A DNA stretch of 7,670 nucleotides from JAILZP01 sp037444185 (GTDB lineage Bacteria > Bacillota > Desulfotomaculia > Desulfotomaculales > Desulfocucumaceae), in assembly GCA_037444185.1 (NCBI GenBank), contig JBBIMW010000066.1, positions 1-7,670 on the forward strand, given 5' to 3'. Both the position numbers and the translations under genes were made by a program. Positions 5,245-7,670 of the stretch are shown in pieces. The notes below the pieces were generated by a model. It did not search any database and was not told the origin of the DNA. It worked only from the letters and a program-made list of their open reading frames with translations. Position 1 is the first letter of the stretch. Each line of letters starts with the position of its first letter.

Positions 5245-5288
5245 AAAGGCCTTTGCATGGTATAATTCGTGCAGGGGCCTTTTGTTTT
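5245..5288 (+). terminator. Intrinsic terminator of the peroxiredoxin operon
   Basis: AAAGGCC (5245-5251) pairs with GGCCTTT (5276-5282), and an inner TGCATG/CGTGCA stem with one G-U pair extends the hairpin around an eight-base loop. A T-rich tail (TTTTGTTTT) follows. It lies 65 bases after the MBL-rhodanese stop. The loop region also carries a promoter-like motif, listed separately. Confidence 0.65.
5258..5266 (+). promoter_or_regulatory. Extended -10 promoter motif inside the terminator hairpin
   Basis: TGGTATAAT at 5258-5266 is a perfect TATAAT with the TGn extension of extended -10 promoters. The position 17 bases upstream (ATGGGG) is a poor -35, which extended -10 promoters tolerate. 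Transcription would start near 5273 and leave a leader of roughly 160 nt before the DUF2157 gene. Confidence 0.45.
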
Positions 5289-5289
5289 C

Positions 5290-5436
5290 GACCATATCCG
5301 GGCGAAACTCATACCATGCGGGACATTCCCCGGCCCGGGGCCAGGAGATCGGCGGACCTGTACCGCAAAGCGGTCACCCATTTACTCCGACCGCTGTCCG
5401 ATAGCATCCGGCCTTAAGAATCGGGGGGGAGCAGAA
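5290..5436 (+). other. Structured untranslated leader upstream of the DUF2157 gene
   Basis: This GC-rich stretch has CCCCGGCCCGGGG near 5328-5340 and a seven-pair stem AGCGGTC (5369-5375)/GACCGCT (5389-5395) with a 13-base loop. An open frame runs through it in phase with the DUF2157 gene, but its translation is not protein-like and the DUF2157 domain starts at ATG 5437. I do not recognise a known riboswitch class. Confidence 0.35.
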
Positions 5437-6747
5437 ATGTCCAGGCTGTCATGGCTGAAGAAGGAATCTGAGTTCTGGATCGAAAAGGGAATTATCACCC
5501 GGGAACAGGCGGACCGCATTGCCGGACTATATGCCCGGGACGGCAAAAACCGGATTGTATCCACCCTGCTGGCCCTTGGAGCGGTGCTTCTGGGGGCGGG
5601 CATAATACTGTTTTTCGCCTCCAACTGGCAATACATCCACAAATGGGCCAAGGTGGCCATTGTGTTCTGTGCTGTGGGGCTGTTCCACCTTTCGTCTTGC
5701 ATCGTGGCAAAGAACAGTCCCAGGTTCGGCGCAGCCCTGGCACTGCTGGGCTGTCTCATGTACGGCAGCGGCGTCTGGCTGGTGGCGCAGATTTTTCATA
5801 TCAACCCACATTTTCCCAATGGCCTTTTACTATGGCTGGCGGGAACCCTGCCAGCGGCTTTCCTGCTCAGGGACCGGGGCATACTGGTGCTTGGCGCTCT
5901 TCTGCTTGGTGGCTGGGTGTTGGCTGAGCACCAGTACTCCCCCTTTATACTGGTGGCTGGGACATTTCTATATGCGGCCGTCTTCTACCTTACCTACTCA
6001 ATTAATTGTCCTTTTTCACTGGCGGCGGCCCTGACCGGCGCCACAGCCTTCACAACCATTCAAACAATTATGTTGTTCAACATGGCCAGCGGCGCCAAAG
6101 CCTATTTCCTGGCGCCAGCCATCATATTTTCACTGTGCCTGCTGATGGCCCTGCTGGCTGGCCATCCCGTCAACAGAACACTTCACTTCCCCGCCGTGTT
6201 CAGCGGTGTGGGCATCATTGGGGCCGGTTTTTCCATCCTTATCATGTCTTTTGAGTTTTTTGCCGGGGGACTTTCCCGCCTGCATGAACAGGATCACCCG
6301 GTCTGGCCCCTGGCGATATATTGTCTGGCCGTAGCCCTGGCCGGATTCCACCAGGCGGCAAAAAATTACGGCGGGCAGTTCAATACGGCCAAAGACGACC
6401 TTGCATGGCTGTCCGGCCTCGCCCTAACACCTGCTGTTCTGATAATACCCGCCGGAAAAATTGTAATGATGATTTTCTTGAATATTTTCATGTTCGTCTG
6501 GGCGCTTCTGGTGATGTATTCGGGATACCGAAGGCGGAGCAGCCTTCACTTCAACGCCGGCATCACGACCTTCACCATTTTCACCATCACAGTGTACTTT
6601 AATTTGTTCTGGGAAGCGTTGCCCAAATCGGTCTTCTTTATCGCCGGCGGCGCATTGCTCCTAACGGGCGGCGCATTGCTGGAGCACCGGCGCCGGAAAC
6701 TGATCAGCGCATGGACTCCGGCGAAGGGAGGGAAAGAAGTTGAGTAG
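5437..6747 (+). CDS. DUF2157-type polytopic membrane protein
   Basis: The 436-residue protein begins with a soluble helical segment, WIEKGIITREQADRIAGLY (about 14-32), characteristic of DUF2157, where a W...GIIT-EQA motif precedes the membrane part. From residue 40 onward about twelve hydrophobic segments follow, broken by short basic loops such as GYRRRSS and EHRRRK, so it is an integral inner-membrane protein. Its function is unknown. The ATG at 5437 is chosen because a purine-rich GGGGGAG lies five to six bases upstream and the domain begins right after it; the longer in-phase extension to 5269 is rejected. The last eight bases overlap the TTG start of the next gene, so the two are translationally coupled. 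In many bacteria DUF2157 genes neighbour DUF4401 and GDYXXLXY genes; no separate DUF4401 gene is seen here. Confidence 0.9.
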   Translation: MSRLSWLKKESEFWIEKGIITREQADRIAGLYARDGKNRIVSTLLALGAVLLGAGIILFFASNWQYIHKWAKVAIVFCAVGLFHLSSCIVAKNSPRFGAALALLGCLMYGSGVWLVAQIFHINPHFPNGLLLWLAGTLPAAFLLRDRGILVLGALLLGGWVLAEHQYSPFILVAGTFLYAAVFYLTYSINCPFSLAAALTGATAFTTIQTIMLFNMASGAKAYFLAPAIIFSLCLLMALLAGHPVNRTLHFPAVFSGVGIIGAGFSILIMSFEFFAGGLSRLHEQDHPVWPLAIYCLAVALAGFHQAAKNYGGQFNTAKDDLAWLSGLALTPAVLIIPAGKIVMMIFLNIFMFVWALLVMYSGYRRRSSLHFNAGITTFTIFTITVYFNLFWEALPKSVFFIAGGALLLTGGALLEHRRRKLISAWTPAKGGKEVE

Positions 6748-7258
6748 AGGCCGGAAACTGTTTATAATTGCGGCGCTGCAAATGTTTCTGCTGGCCGCCC
6801 TGATCTGTACAAAGTATTATACCCTGCACTTCGGTGCGCCTGTATTGCTGAAGGCATCCCCGCTGGATCCCTGGGACATTTTCAGGGGGGAATATGTCAG
6901 GCTGGAATATGAAATATCCAAAGTCAGGGGGACTGTTGACAGCGATCTCGACCCCTTTGCCGTCGAAAATGACAAAACCACCGCTTACGTCACCCTGGAG
7001 CCGGAGGGCGGTTACTGGAAGGCCACCGGCATTTACAAAAACAGGCCGGAAACAAAGGAAGGCCGTGTGATCATCAGGGCTTCCTCCGTATATTACAACC
7101 GCCACCAGAATGAATACCTGCTGACATACGGCATTGAGTCGTATTACGTTGAAGAGGGCGAAGGCAAAAAATTGGAGCGGCTGGAAAGATTGGATGTGCT
7201 GGCAAGGGTTGACCGGTTCGGCAACGCCGCCATAGAAAAGGTCACCACCATGGACTAG
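6740..7258 (+). CDS. GDYXXLXY-domain membrane-anchored protein
   Basis: The 172-residue protein has an N-terminal membrane anchor or uncleaved signal (about 6-24, after MSRGRK), then DPWDIFRGEYVRLEYEIS. This corresponds to the GDYXXLXY family motif (D-P-x-D-x-x-RGDYVxLxY) with Glu replacing Asp. The remainder is a predicted beta-rich extracytoplasmic domain ending in an LDVLARVDRFGNAAIEKV stretch. The family's molecular function is not known; it recurs next to DUF2157 membrane proteins, as it does here. The TTG start at 6740 is supported by AGGGAGG eight bases upstream and by the 8-base overlap with the preceding gene; no in-frame ATG lies close enough to keep the membrane anchor. Confidence 0.88.
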   Translation: MSRGRKLFIIAALQMFLLAALICTKYYTLHFGAPVLLKASPLDPWDIFRGEYVRLEYEISKVRGTVDSDLDPFAVENDKTTAYVTLEPEGGYWKATGIYKNRPETKEGRVIIRASSVYYNRHQNEYLLTYGIESYYVEEGEGKKLERLERLDVLARVDRFGNAAIEKVTTMD

Positions 7259-7267
7259 GAGGCTGTT

Positions 7268-7306
7268 GAAAAAGTCCATCTGCCGCGTTGCGGCGGCGGC
7301 TTTTTC
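7268..7306 (+). terminator. GC-rich hairpin with T-run after the GDYXXLXY gene
   Basis: GAAAAAG (7268-7274) and CTTTTTC (7300-7306) enclose an inner GCCGC-GTT-GCGGC stem, starting 10 bases past the stop at 7258. The five-T run on the 3' arm and the mirrored A-run on the 5' arm allow termination from either direction. The segment may alternatively be an insertion-sequence end, since GGCTGTTGAAAAAGTC resembles common IS termini. Confidence 0.5.
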
Positions 7307-7670
7307 GTGGCACAGGAAATTGTGCTTTCATAAGTCTTGTGGGTAAAGAGCCAATTGCAAAATGTTAGAAAATTAATGGTATAAACAGGCAGTCCCGGGA
7401 TGAGTTGCAAAAATTGCTCACCTGAAAACACTACCACCTAATAAATGTAAATAAATAACATGCGTGTCCTTAAAAAGGGCACAAATCACCTGTAGCTTAA
7501 CAAACGACTTTTAAAACCGTTTTTATGTAGCCGTCAAGTCAGTTCTATGCAGCCTTTTGCTCTTGTTGCTTCTTAATCTGTACGATTGTCCCGGCGAGGA
7601 ATGTAATCAGGCAAATTGTTCCCGTTCACTCTAATCTGGACTGTGGAGCGAACTCCAGGCAAAATATTCT
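7307..7670. other. Right-hand stretch without a supportable gene
   Basis: No convincing coding region is seen in either strand. Visible structures are a small GCACA/TGTGC hairpin (about 7311-7326) and an imperfect GTGTCCTT/AAGGGCAC hairpin near 7465-7482. The minus strand from the window end gives two short fragments in one frame, RIFCLEFAPQSRLE-stop and then TFLAGTIVQIKKQQEQKAA ending at the stop 7545-7547; these could be the decayed end of a gene lying beyond the window, but I recognise neither. The AT-rich composition differs from the genes to the left. Confidence 0.4.

Noticed and set aside
5219..5246. TTCCCCCATA/TATGGGGGAA hairpin as a second terminator
   Set aside because: The stem is good but no T-run follows on either strand; it may be an accessory structure only.
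5269..5436. N-terminal extension of the DUF2157 protein by 56 residues
   Set aside because: The extension overlaps the terminator T-run, is proline- and arginine-rich without family similarity, and the ATG at 5437 has its own ribosome site right before the conserved N-terminus.
7255..7437. 60-residue minus-strand frame at the right end
   Set aside because: It runs through the terminator hairpin, has no ribosome site and no recognisable features.
1..7670. CRISPR array or tandem direct-repeat system
   Set aside because: Only two dispersed copies of long repeats exist; there is no regular short repeat-spacer pattern anywhere.

Overview
The window reads as a piece of a low-to-mid GC Firmicute chromosome, most likely an anaerobic clostridial lineage. 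This is an inference from strong AGGAGG-type ribosome sites, a TTG start, a rubredoxin-type protein next to a peroxiredoxin, and generally Gram-positive-looking genes. No gene fixes the species.

Left third (1-1650) is an accessory patch. It opens with a degraded scrap of an IS3-family transposase (3-83, +). Two same-orientation copies of a MITE-like element (203-448 and 1313-1565) follow; they have near-perfect 30-bp terminal inverted repeats beginning GGTACC. Next to each copy is the 3' end of a tRNA-Arg(TCT) gene: a 46-nt orphan fragment at 486-531 and the complete gene at 1573-1649 (-), which has a textbook promoter. Between the two tRNA ends sits a two-gene MNT nucleotidyltransferase/HEPN module (963-1289 and 568-966, -) with a 4-bp overlap. 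The geometry (intact tRNA at one end, displaced 3' piece at the other) is that of a tiny tRNA-integrated island of about 1.1 kb with no integrase of its own.

Middle (1769-5288) holds a membrane-anchored GGDEF diguanylate cyclase (-) and, divergently, a compact four-gene redox operon (+): a Prx6/archaeal-type three-cysteine peroxiredoxin, a 73-residue winged-helix protein, a 59-residue eight-cysteine rubredoxin-like protein, and a metallo-beta-lactamase/rhodanese fusion of the persulfide dioxygenase type. The fusion gene has two oddities: its natural start is separated from the body by a stop codon and a +1 frame change, and one metal-ligand histidine is replaced by arginine. An inverted repeat overlaps the ribosome site of the peroxiredoxin gene. 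The operon ends at a hairpin terminator that also contains an extended -10 promoter motif.

Right part (5437-7258) is a translationally coupled pair: a DUF2157-type polytopic membrane protein and a GDYXXLXY-type single-pass protein, closed by a GC-rich hairpin. The last 400 bases hold no supportable gene, only hairpins, an insertion-sequence-like end motif and fragmentary reading frames.

Taken together: a peroxide/persulfide defence operon, a c-di-GMP synthase and a membrane-protein pair of unknown function, next to a tRNA hot spot that has collected small mobile elements and a nucleotidyltransferase/HEPN module.
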